Assembly: GCA_037783415.1 (NCBI GenBank)
Contig: JAZGTN010000094.1
Coordinates: 558,001 to 622,000, forward strand
Direction of reading: 5' to 3'
Source of the DNA: Leptasterias polaris
Lineage: Eukaryota > Echinodermata > Asteroidea > Forcipulatida > Asteriidae
DNA length: 64,000 nucleotides
Part shown: positions 1-15,300 of the stretch, one piece after another
Numbering within the stretch: position 1 is the stretch's first letter
How the letters are laid out: every line of letters starts with the position of its first letter
Program-made: the position numbers and the translations under genes
The notes under the pieces: model-generated
The model's input: the letters and a program-made list of their open reading frames with translations, nothing else
What the model was told of the DNA's origin: nothing
The model's database searches: none

Positions 1-155
1 TCTTTTGAAACTTTGAGGTTTGTTTAAAAAAATATATTTTGGTGAAATAACGGAAAGGTCTGTACCCAACTGATTCTTATGTATTGAGAGCAAAGTAATA
101 TGTTGTGTGGTAATTGATTAGAATGATGATTTTTCTTTTCTTAACCTTTTCCTAG

Positions 156-327
156 TGTACGTCTTGAAGGAGCTAAGGTTTTGATGTGGTATCTCTCTCA
201 AGAAGCAGCTAACTCAAGGAAGCTTCCATCGTTAGATATGTACACATTGAAAGATTTAGCTGACCTCCTACTCATGGATCATGCTGTTAGTCTAGACATG
301 CAAGACACAGGACCTTCAGCCTTTACA
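156..327 (+). CDS. RTTN: RTTN exon 1 of window
   Basis: Acceptor tttcctag at 148-155, donor GTGAGA at 328. Starts with 1 nt of a split codon and ends on a codon boundary. Residues 1-57 (VRLEGAKVLMWYLSQEAANS...); armadillo-like helices. Confidence 0.85.
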
Positions 328-3300
328 GTGAGAGCTCTTATCAATATTTTATTTTTACCGGACCCCCTATGGAATTAATTCTTAGAATTTCCTGAGCAAT
401 TAGTTTTTTGAGAATATCATTGTCAAAATTAAACCATCAAACCAAGTGAAGACAATAAATATTCTCATAAAATGCTCAGGTATTTCTTTTTCTTTTTCAA
501 TAAGTTATCATTTTTTTATCGCTGTGACTCCGACCCTCAGCCGAAGGCCACAGCTGATAATTGGCTATGGGGTATGGCATGCTGGACATGTTGGACTAAC
601 TCCCATGCTGAGAAAAGTGGAAAATAATCAGGGCAGCCTATTGGTCTCTTATAATCCTGGTTTGTTAGACAAAAGGAAAAGGACTGAAAAATGGAATGTG
701 TATTTACTAAAGCTGTCATTAAAAATCTATTTTAGATTACAAGTGGTCCTTTTTTAGTTTCTAAAAGCAAGAGAAAAGTTTTGATGACGAATTGCCATTA
801 TTTGTTTTGCATAAGATTGTGAACACACCAATGAAGGACTCTCCAGAAAATACAGTTTTGCAAATTTGGTTAAAGTACTATGCAGGTGGATTTTCATTGT
901 GTTGTTGCTGCGTCTTATGTTCCTACACTTGTGTACATTTTATTTTAGATTGAGGGCCTTCTACAAGTCTTCGGTATTTTTACAGCTGTAAACAGTGAGG
1001 ATGATCTGAGAAAATCAGCACTGGAGCAGATAGCTATCATTGTTCAAGGTTTACACATACTTTGCAATCTTTATGATTTTTTTCATCAATTGAGATTAAT
1101 CAAACATTTTTTGAAACTGTAGGTATGTTTTGAATAAATAATGGCTGACAATCTGCTGTAAACAGAGATTCAATTTGTGGCTATAATTGATGTACTATTT
1201 GTAATGCCAGAAGATATTAAACTGAGTACAGAGTTATGTATTTACTATAGACTACAAATCTCGTGCATATACAGACAATTTGGAAAACATTAGGTTCTCA
1301 CGTACAGCGCTTTAAGGTGTTCTTGAAAACAAACAAAATTTGTTTTAACAGTTCAAAATAACTGAATGCACATGAGACATACACTTGTATCCATTCCATA
1401 CACCTTGTGTTCTTGATGATCAGCTGTAGAAGGTCATGGTGATGTAACCTCTTATCCAGTGCCTACATGAATCAAAACACATACAAAGTGTTGTTCCTGA
1501 AGTTATCCAGTTTCGGTTTTATTTCTCTGTCATAATTTCTTTTAATCTGTCATATAAAAGAACACAATTTGTTAATTATTAGTTTTGTAAAAGAAGCACC
1601 CCTTGATGGGTATTATTTGTATGTATTGCAGATGTGACTGTACATAAAGCCTTCTTATCGCAAGGTGGTTTAGAGAAGGTGATAGAATGCATACAGCAAG
1701 TAACAAGTGTAACTTTGGATAGCTTCAAGCAGAATAAGGTATATCAATATCACATTACAACCATCTTGTGTTATGTGCATCGCAATATATTCAGAATGTC
1801 AATAGTAATTGTTCATAGTCTAAACAGTCTCTTATATGGATATTTTGGATGGTGAAGGGATAATCAACACATCTGGAGGAAGTGAGTTGTGTGGAAGAAA
1901 TACCTACATGTAGGTTCAATATCACAAGGTAGTTCAACGCAACATTTTATTAAAGTTACTTTTTGTCTTTCATTCTATGCACTATGATAAACGGCATTTG
2001 TTTCTTATGGATAAGATACAAGCAAAGATCCTTTTTATTCAGTACCTAATTTGGTACACATAGCAAAAGCGAAAGTACACTATTGTGTTGGCTAATATTT
2101 ATATATACATAAATGATACAAATGTGCATTGTCTTTGATGTGATTGCGTTGGTAGTTGCTGTTGATTCCAGCATGTATGTGTATCTTACGTCACATCCTA
2201 CATGCTAATGTATCATTGAGACATCAGTTGGCACATCAAGATAGTATCTACTTGCTCCTGCTTAGAGGTGAGTAATTCAACATAGCTAAAGAGGTAACTA
2301 GAAGTAATGTGAAAAGTATTCTATTGTGGATCTATCCTGAATGGAAGTTGAAAGCAACTGGCCTTGTTTGGGTTGTTGCTGAACCATGTTTGGTTCTAAG
2401 TTAAACCACAAGTAAAATCAAATTGTAAAGTTGCCCTTCATCAGGGTTCATCATGTTCTCTGAACACAAGAACTACAAAGCCAAAACCTCATCTCCCTCC
2501 TTCTCTCGGCACATGGCCTCACCTAAGCTCCTTTCTAAGAGTTACATCATCAATGTTTAACAATAGTAGGTTTCTGTCAATGTTGTGATCTTTAATGATA
2601 TCGGCCTTGTTGCATGCCGATAGGCAAGTAAGTTATTTTTAATCCAAAGAGTGTCCAATCTATATTCATTAATCTTTGGGGTGTGGGTGTCGGTAACATT
2701 TTTATTTTCCTCCTCTGCAATGGGACATGTCAGTGGTGCCATTTGAAAATTCTTAGGAATTTGGTGTAATAAAATGCCTCTACACAGAGGTTGTACCATT
2801 GGGTATAAGTTTGGTTGTCATTGAGTTCATTACTGGGGTATTGCAGTTGCGCATAACAGGTAGCAGTGAAGGCACTGTAATCAGCAACAAGCAACAACAG
2901 GCAACAACAATGAAGGTGTAATCGTGCTGACATTTTCAGTGATTCTGTGACTTGATGGGAAGTGCTAAATCACCAAACATTACGACTTTCAAACAAAACT
3001 TAGTACTGACAGTGTTGACTGATCTATGATCAATGACAAACCTTTAAATCAATTTTGGAAGACCACACTAAAAGGATTTGTGCAAATTCTTGAGTTTCGA
3101 GAGGCCAGAAAATGGGGCTGCCAGCTGGATGCACTCTCAATGATCTTCATAGCAAAATTCAGTCAGCATATTGACATCATCACAGTACTAAGATTGCAAC
3201 ACTAGGAGTGCACAATGACTTACATGTACTCAGAGCTATTAACGATATTAAAGTCTTACTTGCACTGTTGGATTTATTCCCTGCCTTTGACACACTAGAC

Positions 3301-6300
3301 CATTAAGCGTTTGCTTGATTGTGTTTGAAACATGCTGTCTCTGGTCGTGCTCTATAGGGATGTGCTTCTTATCTTTCAACACAGAGACAATCTGTTTCTG
3401 TTAGAAAATCACAGTGAAAACTTTAACTATTGGCTCATTTATTGGCCCAAAGTAGCTTACCTTAGTTGATGTTTGTGCTAGACATGGATAGCATAAGCGT
3501 GAACAAGGGCAGGGCAGTGTTTAACACGTTGACTGCCGGTCATAAATTCGTGGGGCATCCCATTTGCCAAGCATCTAAGTGTGGTGCACATGCGCGCATA
3601 CCAAATAGGTATTTTTTTTTTTTCGACATGTTGTAGCATACACATTCTGATGATGTGTCCTCACCACTGCCAGAAGTGTATTCGTTGCGTTCTCAGCGAT
3701 GCCAGTGTATTCAATTCACTATACAAAAGCCTTTCATTCTCTACGAGTATACTCGTAGTGGCAGAATCCGTTACACCTGTTACTACGAATATACTCGTAG
3801 GCGGCAGTCAACGAGTTAAGGTACAAATGAAAAAGATATGAGGTACTTTTGACTGCATGGTCAACAAAAATTTGTCCACAGGTGAAATCCTGAAGTATTT
3901 TGTTGTTATTATGTTGTGTGAAATTTTAGGGAAGGTAATTACAATCTTTGGTATTTCGTAGTGATTGAGAAAGGAGAGTTTGGCCATCTTTAATGCTTAT
4001 TTTCAGTCAAGAAAGCCTGATTTGCTTATTATTTGCAGTCGAGAAAGCCTGATTTTCTCAAATAGGCAAATATTGCACAAGTATTATTTGTGTTGTGTAT
4101 GTGTTCTAGGATTGCCTTTTATTCTGTTTGAAAATGTGTTTTTCAGGTGCTCTGTTGTGCTACACAGACTCACGTGTCCGGTACCATGTATCCCATATCA
4201 TGGTGTTGCTGCTTTTTGATGAGGTTGCCTCTCTGTCCATGGATGAGAACCAGTCTGTAAATTATTTTAGTCTTCCTAAATGTATATCACAAAAGTAAGT
4301 ATTTCTAGTGATAAACTGTTCATCTGTTTAAAGGCAAGTACATCAAGGCAGTCCTCATTAGTCTGATGCCCGAACCTTTTGTGTTAAAAGGAATGGGTCA
4401 ATTTTGTTGACCATTGATTTGCTTTTTAGGCATAAGTCCCCTGACGGGGATGTAGAGATGCACACATCTCTTCTTTTCCCATACACATCAAAAGAATACA
4501 GTACAGTACCACAACATTTGAACCTTACACTTGAAAATAATCAAAACAGACGCAGACAAAACAGACATGTTTTTCCCCGCATGATCAGACTTCACAGTAT
4601 ACCTGTCCTCCATGAGCTGACCAAAACTATCCATGTTCTGGGGCCATCAAACAAGTCCACACTGAAGCCTATTAGTGTCTTTGATATCATCTGCTATCCA
4701 GTCAGGGCCAGCATACAAAATACCTTGGCAACTTGTATGTGTTGGTTGATGTGATTGATACCAGATAGGTGCATTGCGGCACCACAAACAATTTCTGTAT
4801 TGAAAAGAGGTGGGCTTAGGAGTAGAAAATGCTGGCTCTGAAGCCTGTACAGAATTGGTACTTTTTGGAACTGGTACCAGAAAATTGGAACTGGTACCAG
4901 AAAATTGTAACTGATGATAATCACTGGTACTCAGTACTTGAAAACAGTGGATCCACAGTACAGGTTTCAAGTTTAAAACTTGGTAAAACTGGGAACCTGC
5001 CAGAACTGAACAAACCTTCTTATAAGAGCATAAATTGAAATCAGAAATTGAAAATGATTAACTATGTAGTGTCAAATATTCATTTTCAAGCTGTTATGTG
5101 ACAATATTTTAGGGGTGTTGAAATCTTCATCCAAAGCATGTATTACATCGATTGTTATATGTTGGTTTGTGCCAAACAGTGGTCTGCCAATGAATGTTCA
5201 AGATGTTTCCATTCAGAATAGCAACACTTGATCAATAAACAACTAGTGACAACAAAGCAAATTGTATATTTGCTAACTAAAAGACATCTTGATATCCAAA
5301 TATGACAAGCTACATTTGTGGACTTGGTATTTCTTTTCTGAGCCCCTGAGGGTCTGTATCATTTTATGTCTGTACTATTTAACAGTGATGGAAAGCCCAC
5401 ACTGCAATCCCTCAAACATAATAAACCGACACAAATTTGGTAACATAATCATCTGATTGTTAAATTATCAAGCCTTCTGGACTCCAATGTTATCTTTGTT
5501 TTGTTTAGATACAGGCTTCCATTTCGTTGTGCTACTGTCCAGTCCCAAAGTATCCATCGAACAGAACTGCCATTGTTGGATGATGCAATGATGAGGTCCC
5601 CTGTTGCATGGAGAATGGTGAAGTTAGTCTGGAATACTGCATGGTATGGTGGCATAAAGGCTTTGATAAAGAGGATTCAGTCTAATGCACTACCAGAGTC
5701 TCCTACCAGGTACTTTGGATCAGGAATGTAACAGATTGAATGTTATTTTAACCCTGCGGGAAGCGAATTTTTTGTGATTTGCCCCGTGGAACGGATGTGC
5801 TCATGCGGTAGGCATATTATGTAATTAGTGAAATTGACACATGAAACAGCCACAGGGTAAAAAAGAAACAGTAGCCAGGTCACCTATATATACCCTGAGG
5901 GTATTTCTGGGTCAGGATTGTAAACAAACAGCTCTGGTTTCCATTCACAGACAGATGACAAAGAGCATGTGTTCATACTATGGCTGCAATTTTTGTACAC
6001 AAGGGAATTGCCGCCTTGGCGCAGACCCACTTTGTGACAGCTGGCCTACCCGGTGAACGACCTCTAGGGCAAAATCGGTTCAGCCACTTTGTTAAGGGGT
6101 GTTCAGGGTTGGATGAAAATTAAGTTCAGCGAAAAAAAAAAAAAAAAAAAGTGTTTTAATTAACAAAATTAGAAAAAAAAATCTACGGCTTGAGACCAGC
6201 CGCTTGAACCAGGGTTTTAAAGGAAAAGGACAACATTTATAAAAACAATATTGTAACTTCAAACTAATAGATGTTAATTTTTGCATCGGGGATAATGAAT

Positions 6301-9300
6301 ATAATTTTGTTTTTACCCTACACGATGTGTGTTAAGCGCTGTATACTCAGTACTTTCCCGAGTTCTGTGAAAAAAATCCACAGGCAACTTCAAACTACTT
6401 GGGTAATATCTGTTAACCTGATGGTGTCAAGTTGAAAGTGTGAATGGCATTGATAAATGGGTGCATTTGTAGCCCTGCTGGACTTTCTATTTCAGACATG
6501 TACTATATCTACTTCACACATAACTGCCAAGCGAAGTTAACAGACTTCATACATGTAGGTTTGAAAGATGAGTTACTGTAGGCTGTTGTAATGGATCGAT
6601 TGGAGATCAATTGATCTTTTAGTGTTTGTTTATATTTGTTTGTTCTCTACATTTTAGTTGTTATTTATTTGTAGGGGTGTTGTTGTTTTATTCCATTTGT
6701 GTTATTAGTAGTTTTGATCCAGACCTAGAGCTATTGAAGGAAGAGCAAGATTTGATGGCATGTAGTTATATAGCAACAAGTCTGACTGAATGTTTAAAAT
6801 CACTACAAGAAGCTACACACCATTATGCAGTCAAGGTATGGTTCCATTTTAGATGTGGTTGGCCAGGGATTGTGCTGTATTGCACCTTGATCTAGTTACT
6901 AGGATATGAGCGCTATATAAGAACCCAGCATTATTGAGATTTGAGAGAATTTTTTAAATGTGCGTTCAATCTGAAAAGGCAGTCAGTTATCCAAAGCCTC
7001 TGCAAGTGTTTTCATCATACAGAATGATAGTTCAACCTGAGGCATAGACTATTGCCGGGCAACCTTTCAATAAGATGTATCCTTATTGTATTTAGGATAA
7101 TAATTTTAGTATCCGGAAATACCTTCAAGTATTCCCCCAAAATGCACGAGCTTGAAGAAATACATAACGGGCAATTTGTTGTGTGTTATTTGTTTGTTTG
7201 TTTGTTTGTTTGTTTGTTTGTTTGTTTTGGTGTGTGTGTTTGTTTGTTTGTTTGTGTGGTTTTTGGGGTGTTTTTTTGTGGTTGGTTGGTTGGTTGGTTG
7301 TTTTTTTAAGTTTTTTTTAAACAAAAGTTATTTTAGATTTTACCTATTAAAAATTCCCTGATTCTCGCCATTAGTTAGTTGTATCTCTCTTAAAGGAGTT
7401 TACTATTCACATAATTAGTGATGTAGAATCACAGACAACATTTTTTACATGGTTTTTGAAAACAAAAATCCCATCAAAATGTCACATGACTATATTTTTT
7501 TGAAATGCTAGAAAATGGTAACATTTGAAGTTTTTTTTAGGGACTGTTGTACTCTGCTTCTGGAAGACCTTTAGAGTCATGTTTGAGTCTATTTTGTAGC
7601 CTAAATAGCCCAACGAAGCTGGTGTGTCCCTTTAAGTTTGGAATATAGAAAGATCTTAGTAATCCATTAAATGTTTGCAGTATGTAATGTTTGTTTTTAG
7701 ATACATTTATTCAAGTTTGGGGGTTAACTCATTATTGTATAATTCCTTCCACTCATCTATGCCATGCAATGTAAACAGCTTCAAACCATGTTCCTTTCTG
7801 CAGATGTCGCTATGGCGGTTATCATTATGGCTCCTAACTGACATGGTGGCTCAAGATGGCTTCAATAAATCCACCCCTGACATTACACAGTGTTTAGTGC
7901 AACTAGAATTCAATACAGTATTAGAAAGGTAACATGTTAGCTTCCGTAGAACTAACTGTTTCTTATTCTTGTGGGTGATATGCTCATAATCTGAAGCTGC
8001 ACAAACATTAACAATAGACTGTGCAAGTCTCGCGCGTATCCGAACGAGAAAACACGTCAAACGAAGAACATTTTTATTTCTGAAATTAAATCTTTGTTTT
8101 AAATTATATTTCATGACAAAATCTGAACAAAAAATCATTACAATTTTATGAAAAGTTTTAGCTTTTGAAAAAATAAATCACAATAGTGTGTATATTAGGT
8201 ATTGAAAAAAACCAAAAAACTCTGGGACAAGGATGCTTTTTTGATGTTAACTTTTTAGAAACCCTTTACGCGGATTCGTGAAGGTCAAACAGGTCTTAAA
8301 TGGACCCGTATCGCAGTTTAAAGAGGATGCTAACGCCTCAACAACCATAGACTGATTATAATCGCGCATCCAAAACAAGCGTTTACGTAAGTTTTATGAT
8401 CGGAGGCGAGCACAAAATTCTTAATTTTTTGCAATAACCGGAAGCTGAGGTCAAGTTTAATTCTTGGGTTATCTTCGTTATATTGTTGAATTGGTTTTAC
8501 TTTCATGTTTTGTTATCACTTAGTATTACATTCCCAACAACATGTATACTTTTCTAGGTCATAAACTACGTTAAACTAAAATAATTGACAAAACAAAATC
8601 TCGCCCACGTAAAACTCCATATGGTTGGGACCACTATGGTCCCGGAAGTTCGAATGCGCGAGACTTGCACAGTCTATAGGATTGATTTTGAATAAGATTT
8701 GAACCTAAGTCTATAAGAAGGGAGAACTTGGTCCTAAGATACCAGTGACATGCACTAATGCAGCTTTAACACATTTCAGATATTAATTTTTTTTAGTTCT
8801 ATTATCAGGTGCACTGGTGTAATCAAACTCTGTGTTTCAGAATTGATTATTTAGGCTTTGGTTGAATTAGTCATTTGCTTAACTATCTTGACTCTCTGGT
8901 AAGTGCCCTGGCCTGTCAAGATAAGTCAACATTTTACTCATAATGAAGTTAGATTATAAACTTGATTTACATTTGAAAGAAGTGAAATAGTCCAACTTGT
9001 CTCATGTTGTATTGATTGATATGATTGATTTTCAGATTCATTGCAGTGTTTCCATCAAACAGCGATGATAAGCTGTTACTCGTTGAAGTGCTATCCTTCT
9101 TAATGCTTCTACTGAAATCACTGGCTTTGTACCCACCTCATACTGACTTTTTACACTGGTTGGGTAATATGTCCTGCAATCCAAAGTGTACAATAACAGA
9201 TCTAGTAATCAGATCTAAGCATGATGTTACAGAGAGTGACAGACAAGGAAGGCAGGAGGATGTATCTACAACATCACAAAGATTACTACATAAACAACTA

Positions 9301-12300
9301 CTGGGTTTCCTGGGCTTCTATGTGCAGTGTTTACCTCTGTCATGTCAAGCTTGGTAGGTTGATGTTAACAGAACAATCTGATATGAAGCCTACTTAACAA
9401 TGTGACAAAAAATGGCATGCGTACAATACCTGCCAAATTATGACCTACATGTGTGTTGGTAACGTGTGTAGGACCTTAACAAAGTTTTGATGTGTGTTAC
9501 AATCATGATGATCAATGAAGCAGTCTGGCTATTTGGTTTTTCTCAAATGCCCTCTTTCTTGTGATATCGATTTCACTGTAAGATTGAGGGTGTTCAACCA
9601 TTGTTGAAAAATAAAGAATGAAACTGAAGGAAATCTATTGGACATGAAATTACTGAAGCATTGTTTTATGAGAGATCATGATAAAATGTGTTGTCCAATA
9701 CAGCTACACAACTATAAGCTTTGGTCTGTTATTTGCACTTGTTTTTTCTCTCACAACTTGAGGATTTAATACTCCAAAACAGTTTTACATGAAGATTTAC
9801 TTTTCCACTTTTTATATTTTTTTGTGGTTGAACATCAATTTATATTAGGCACAGCCTGTCATACTTTCATGTTATAATTCCCTTTTCTAGGAGAAGGAAG
9901 ACTGGCTACTTAGGAGGCTCCTTAACACATGCTTTACTATTGAGTCTCAACTCTGCTGATGCTACCCACTTCTATGATCTTCCTTCATTGGAAAACACAT
10001 TACATGCTCTAGTTCATGTAACTGCAAGGTATGAAGTGTATGTCAGTATCATGATATCTTGGAAGCAACCACCATACAGTGCTTCAAAACTACATTGTTG
10101 ACAGACAAACCAAAATTAGAGATAAATTCTTATTGTGTTTCTGTCAACACTGTTGTAATAAGATAAACTACCTATACCTATAACCAAACACACTGATGTC
10201 GGCCCATCATCGGGCTTGGAACGGCAATTGATGTCGGTTTTTGTTGATAGACGGGGAATTTACAATGGGCCACCATTGTCAGCCCGGACGTTGGCAAGGG
10301 CCGTCATGTGGATTTCCACCCGACCGCGTACCGACAGCAATATTAGGCATTTGTGCCCTCGTCAATTTGACTTGAGACAACCAACTTTTTCCCAATTCCC
10401 TGCCAACGTCTTACCGTCTTGTCTGTCTTTTGAAGGCCTTGTTTGATATGAGGTTGCATTGGCAAGACCATACTTAGGAACCACGACCCTACAGAGTTAA
10501 TTGGACACGTCGGTTGTTTTGTGTATCAGGGAAAGTTGGTATGACTTCGGCATAAATTAAATTACCAACAGATATTGACAGATATTATCTGCTCAGTCTC
10601 TGTTGGCAAGACGCTCACAGCCCAATGTAGCCCTTGGGATTACCTTAGAACCCCGGCCCAACATAACACATTAACGGTAACGATTGCTCAAAGACCAACC
10701 TACGTCGGCATGAAGCCACAATCCAATGGTAATTTTCAAACTGTCATCTGCAAGATGGAATTGTTTCACTCGGCACAATTTGGAAAACACATTAAAATCT
10801 CAATCTGTGATAGATCAGCAGCCAATACTTTTCCCACTTAATCATAGCTTATGCAAAACAGTGGAATAGGGGTTTTTTAAATGGTAAAAAAACAGTGCCA
10901 TGAATTAACTAAACCATGTTTTTGATAAATTTAATATGGATATTTTGTTTTAGTTTAATACATGAAATGTTCTTGATGATACTGAAATATTAATTGTTAC
11001 TCTTGTTGATGATTTATTTTCTTAGGCCTGGCTGGAGTCTAGACTGGGCAGATGGAGACAGTATGTCACTTTGTCAACTCCTATTAAATTCATTGCTAGA
11101 GGTAATTAAAATATTACACTTTGTACTTAATTTTGAAGAAAATTCCTGTAGGCCTACACATATAAATTTGAATTCATAAGATAATCCAAACAATGGTAAT
11201 AAGGACTTAATTATATTGTCTAATATCAGTGAAAACAATGAAAAGCAGCTTTTATCGAGGATGTTGTGCATGTCCTTCTGCTTGCTTATTTTAAAATAAA
11301 CTATGTCCAAACAATGGGAGAACAAAGAGAAGATCTCGATTAGCGGGATTCACAAACATGTGTGTGCGTGTGAGTAGGTAACCACATTCAAACCGGGGAC
11401 CTATAACAAAAGAGGACAATAGGTCCACGGTTGCTATCACAAAGGAAAGCTTTGTGGTCCACGGTTGCTATCACAAAGAGTTGAACAAAGGAGGGTCCAC
11501 GATTGCAGGCTGTTACACACTTGTGTGTGTGCGTGTGCTCTCACTTTCGGTACCTTCTGGAGACCAAGGACAAAACAAAAAAGGGAAAACAAAAGGACTC
11601 CACATGGAATTTCTAAAGACCGGGGTGCTCCACAAGGAAATTTGTGTACAAAGTCTATGGGAAACTGTTAAGTGCAGGGACAAAGGAAAGAACAAAAGAG
11701 TGCTCCACAAGGATGCATTTTTCCGTCTGTTGTGTGTGCGTGTGTGTGCGTGCGTGTGCGTGCAAGCATTGTCCGAGCGATAACTCAAAAAGGACTTGGC
11801 ACATCAACTCTAAACTTGATGTGCACATTGGTCTTGAGATCCCCCAGAAACCGATTGTTTTAAGGCCCCCTACGTCAAAAGTTAAGGTCATTACGGCTAA
11901 AACAAAAGAAATGTTGTCCGAGTGATAACTCAAGAAGGACTTGGCATATCAACTCCAAACTTGGTGTATGGATTGGTCTTGAGATCCCCTAGTAACCTAT
12001 TGTTTTTGGTCCCCCTATGACAAATGTCAAGGTCATTATGGCTACAACAAAATAAATGTTGTCCGGTCGATAACTCAAGAATGAGATTAATCTTAGCGGG
12101 GCATTTGTGTTTCTTCTATTTTTTCGACTTGCTGATCATGGAATTTGTTCTATCTACCACTTTGCTTTGGGATTTTGTTGGGGGAACACTGGGAGCAAAT
12201 TTTGGGGGGAGAATTGATTTTGTCACAACAAAACCATGACTAAACCAAATAAAGACAACAAATGCTTGCATAAAATGCACTAGAGTTTATTTCTATAAAT

Positions 12301-15300
12301 GTTTTTATTTAACGTGAATCAGCCAAAACTTTGGCTGTAAGCCACGGCTGCTAGTCAACCATAACATGGTGGAATCTCACATCCCTTGCTGAGAACAATG
12401 AAAGACAATTGTGGCTGCCTATTGAACTCTCTTTATCCTTGTTTGTCAGACAAAAGATTTACACAATAAACCCTGATAAAAGCATGAATTCTAGTACATT
12501 TTCTCCTTTGTACAAGGTAAATGAAGTGTAGTGTTGTAAATGCAAGCTACACAATCGGATATCCAGGCTTGTTAACGTATCAACCGCTGTTGACTTCATA
12601 CCACACACAAAAAAAGAAAGGGCTTGTTATCCTGTCAACCGGCGGCATCCCTTGGACATTTCCATAACGTATTTACCACCCTCCGCAACCGTGCCTGTGA
12701 TGTATGTCACTCAGCGTGAAGCGGTTATTGCTCTGTTGAGTATCAAGCATATCAAATTGCCAACAAGCACTTTATAGAACCTAACTAAGCCAGTGTATTG
12801 TACTTTGAGGCCCTTCACATCAATTCAACTGCATTGCACCAATTTCATTTCTAAACTTCAGCAATACAGATTGTACTTATAAACCTAATCCTGTTAATGT
12901 TAGTGACTGTTAAGTTGTTATTGGATATGTATCTCTGTGCAGGTAGTATCTGCTTTCCACGTAGGACGAGGAGGGACAGCCATGTCATATATGGGTAAAG
13001 GAGTAACAAAGAGCGCTACCCTCTGTTTGTGTCATTTAGCTCATGAGATGGCAACTAGGTCCCATCAAAAGGTCAGAGGGCAAATGACTCATTCAGCAGA
13101 ATTTTTTAATTTTTGTATATGACTTTAATACGGCTGTTACACTGAAGGCAATGTAAAGACAAGAGTAAAAGTTTAAGTATGAAACGTGCTAAAATGTAGT
13201 GAGTTAGGTTTGTCAGTTTACCCAAGGAAGCAGATGATACTTGTGAAAAAAAGACTGACGCATGTAGAGAAATGTGTCGAACTATCAAGGTGAGTTACAT
13301 GTATTTGCCAAAATTTTGCAAACCAACCTCTTTGTGCTTGAAGGCAAAGTATACCTTTGTTTTTTGGAACCGGTTCGATTGTTTTAATCCTATATAAATG
13401 TAGATATATACAATAAAACTAACCTGTGAAAATTTCACTTCAAAAGGTGGTCGCGTTAATGAGATATCGCTGAAAAACAGGAGCGATTTTGTCCACACTG
13501 GAATAATATTCCTTATAGGAATACACATTCTACAAAACATTTCTGACAAATGTTTCTCAGATTTAAATTTTGGGGCATAAAACCTGATAATATTAATAAT
13601 AATAATATTTATTCGGGCAATCACATTTACAAGCACATACATACATTAAAAATATTTAAGAAAACAAAGTAAAACAGTGGGGTGCCCAGGAGAGCATAAA
13701 AGTTAAAAAAATAACTGTCGCCAAAAGGCGTATGTCTCCTAAAACCCTAAAAATACATTAAGGCAAGAGGGGGCATATAAAAAGCACATTAGTTCGAAGT
13801 GAAATGATTCTCAAAATGCTTCATACTATCAAAAAGCTGCTGTACTTCTTACCAAGTAAGTTTTTATTGCCATTAATTTTCAAAGTCATTATCAAACGTA
13901 TACAGACCCTTTAAATCAAAGTGTTTGTGTCAGAGATCCAAAGATTCAGGACTAACTGTCAGTATGAAGAGGTGAAGCCTTCAGTACTATAAAAAAAAGC
14001 CAAATTTACTAATAACGTACTTCTATGCATTTAGAAGATAACATTTCGTATGCACACTGCTTTTTCTGATATTTTTCTTTATCACCATTAAGGACAAGTA
14101 TAAGAGACTTGGTGTCTGGCAGGATTTATCAAATTTGGTCAATTCTTGGTATTTAACCATTTTAAATATTGCCCTTGGTATTTGGAAAAACAGATTGAAA
14201 AACCCCAAATGTCACCTCTACTGTCAGCCTTGCCTGTTGGTATGCAAAATTACTTGGTACATGATTGTTCCACATTGGTAGTGTTTCCAAATGAGACTAC
14301 TGCCATTTTGTCATATGCAAACTCTACATAATGGGACAAATTTCATCTGAACAATTCTATATGTTTGTAGAGCGAATAGTTTTGTCTAACAAAAATTGTT
14401 CTTCTGTATTACAGTTGATGATAGTTTAAAAATATTTATTAGCCTTAAGTTTTAACCCTAGCAGAGTCTATCTTGAAGGCCAATAGTTGTATCTACGCAC
14501 ATTTTGGTAGCTTTTTGTGATTAGCTTGTATACTGTTATGTATAAGGCATGAATATTTAACACATAGAACATTTACAGAGATGCCACTTTTCCGAATTTA
14601 CCCGGATTTCCGGTTAAAAAAAAAAACACCTCAACTTCTGTTTTTTCCAGGCCGCCTATTTATTAAAAGACCGGAGAGAGAAACAAACAGCAATTTTTGT
14701 TTTTTTCCTAGCGCGCGATCGACAGCATCGCAATTTAAGTATTTTTAAGTTCGAGGCATAGCACACAAACACCCTGCCGATGTGTGTGTAGAAAGTTCGC
14801 ATAGTGAGCGAAGTTGTCATGCACACAGCCTTGAAATGGTCTCCGATCGCATTCTCCATAACAATTACTACACAACTCGCCGGATACCATGGCCGGATTC
14901 CGTGTCACATGGCCATCTCAGACCATGCAGGATGAGTTGTCTAATACGTACGATACGTACGTACGTACGTACGTAAGAGTGGTGAAAGATTTGTCAATAT
15001 GTCATGACACTTGTGCCCCTGAGCAAGGCACTTAACCATAATTGCTTCGAAAAAGTTGGGAAGGTAGTGCATTCTGCTCTACCAGACAGGCTCCTAGTGG
15101 ATGATACCCATGCCTACATCCTTAAGGACTGTGAAAGGGGTAACCCTGTTTCAGCCCCAGGAGTAGGAGGCAACGTGCCCCTGGTGTGAATTGATTTGGG
15201 TCGATAGCCCAAATCAGTTATGTGTAGCCCTCACCTTGAAGTGGCCGTCCGTGGCCTTGTGAGTTAGGCGATATCTCATAATAAAAAAATCACACACTAC

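Noticed and set aside
5749..6090. Second piggyBac-type element (starts ttaaccctgcgggaagcgaa)
   Set aside because: The right side TTAA near 6088 lacks a matching inverted end, and the 71-codon ORF lacks a clear piggyBac Cys pattern.
7052..7361. ORFs rich in Phe/Cys/Leu/Val or Lys/Thr/Asn/Gln
   Set aside because: Translations of TTTG/TTGG microsatellites.
7390..7640. Possible MITE between cttaaagg and ccctttaag
   Set aside because: Only about 8 bp of inverted match, not enough to claim ends.
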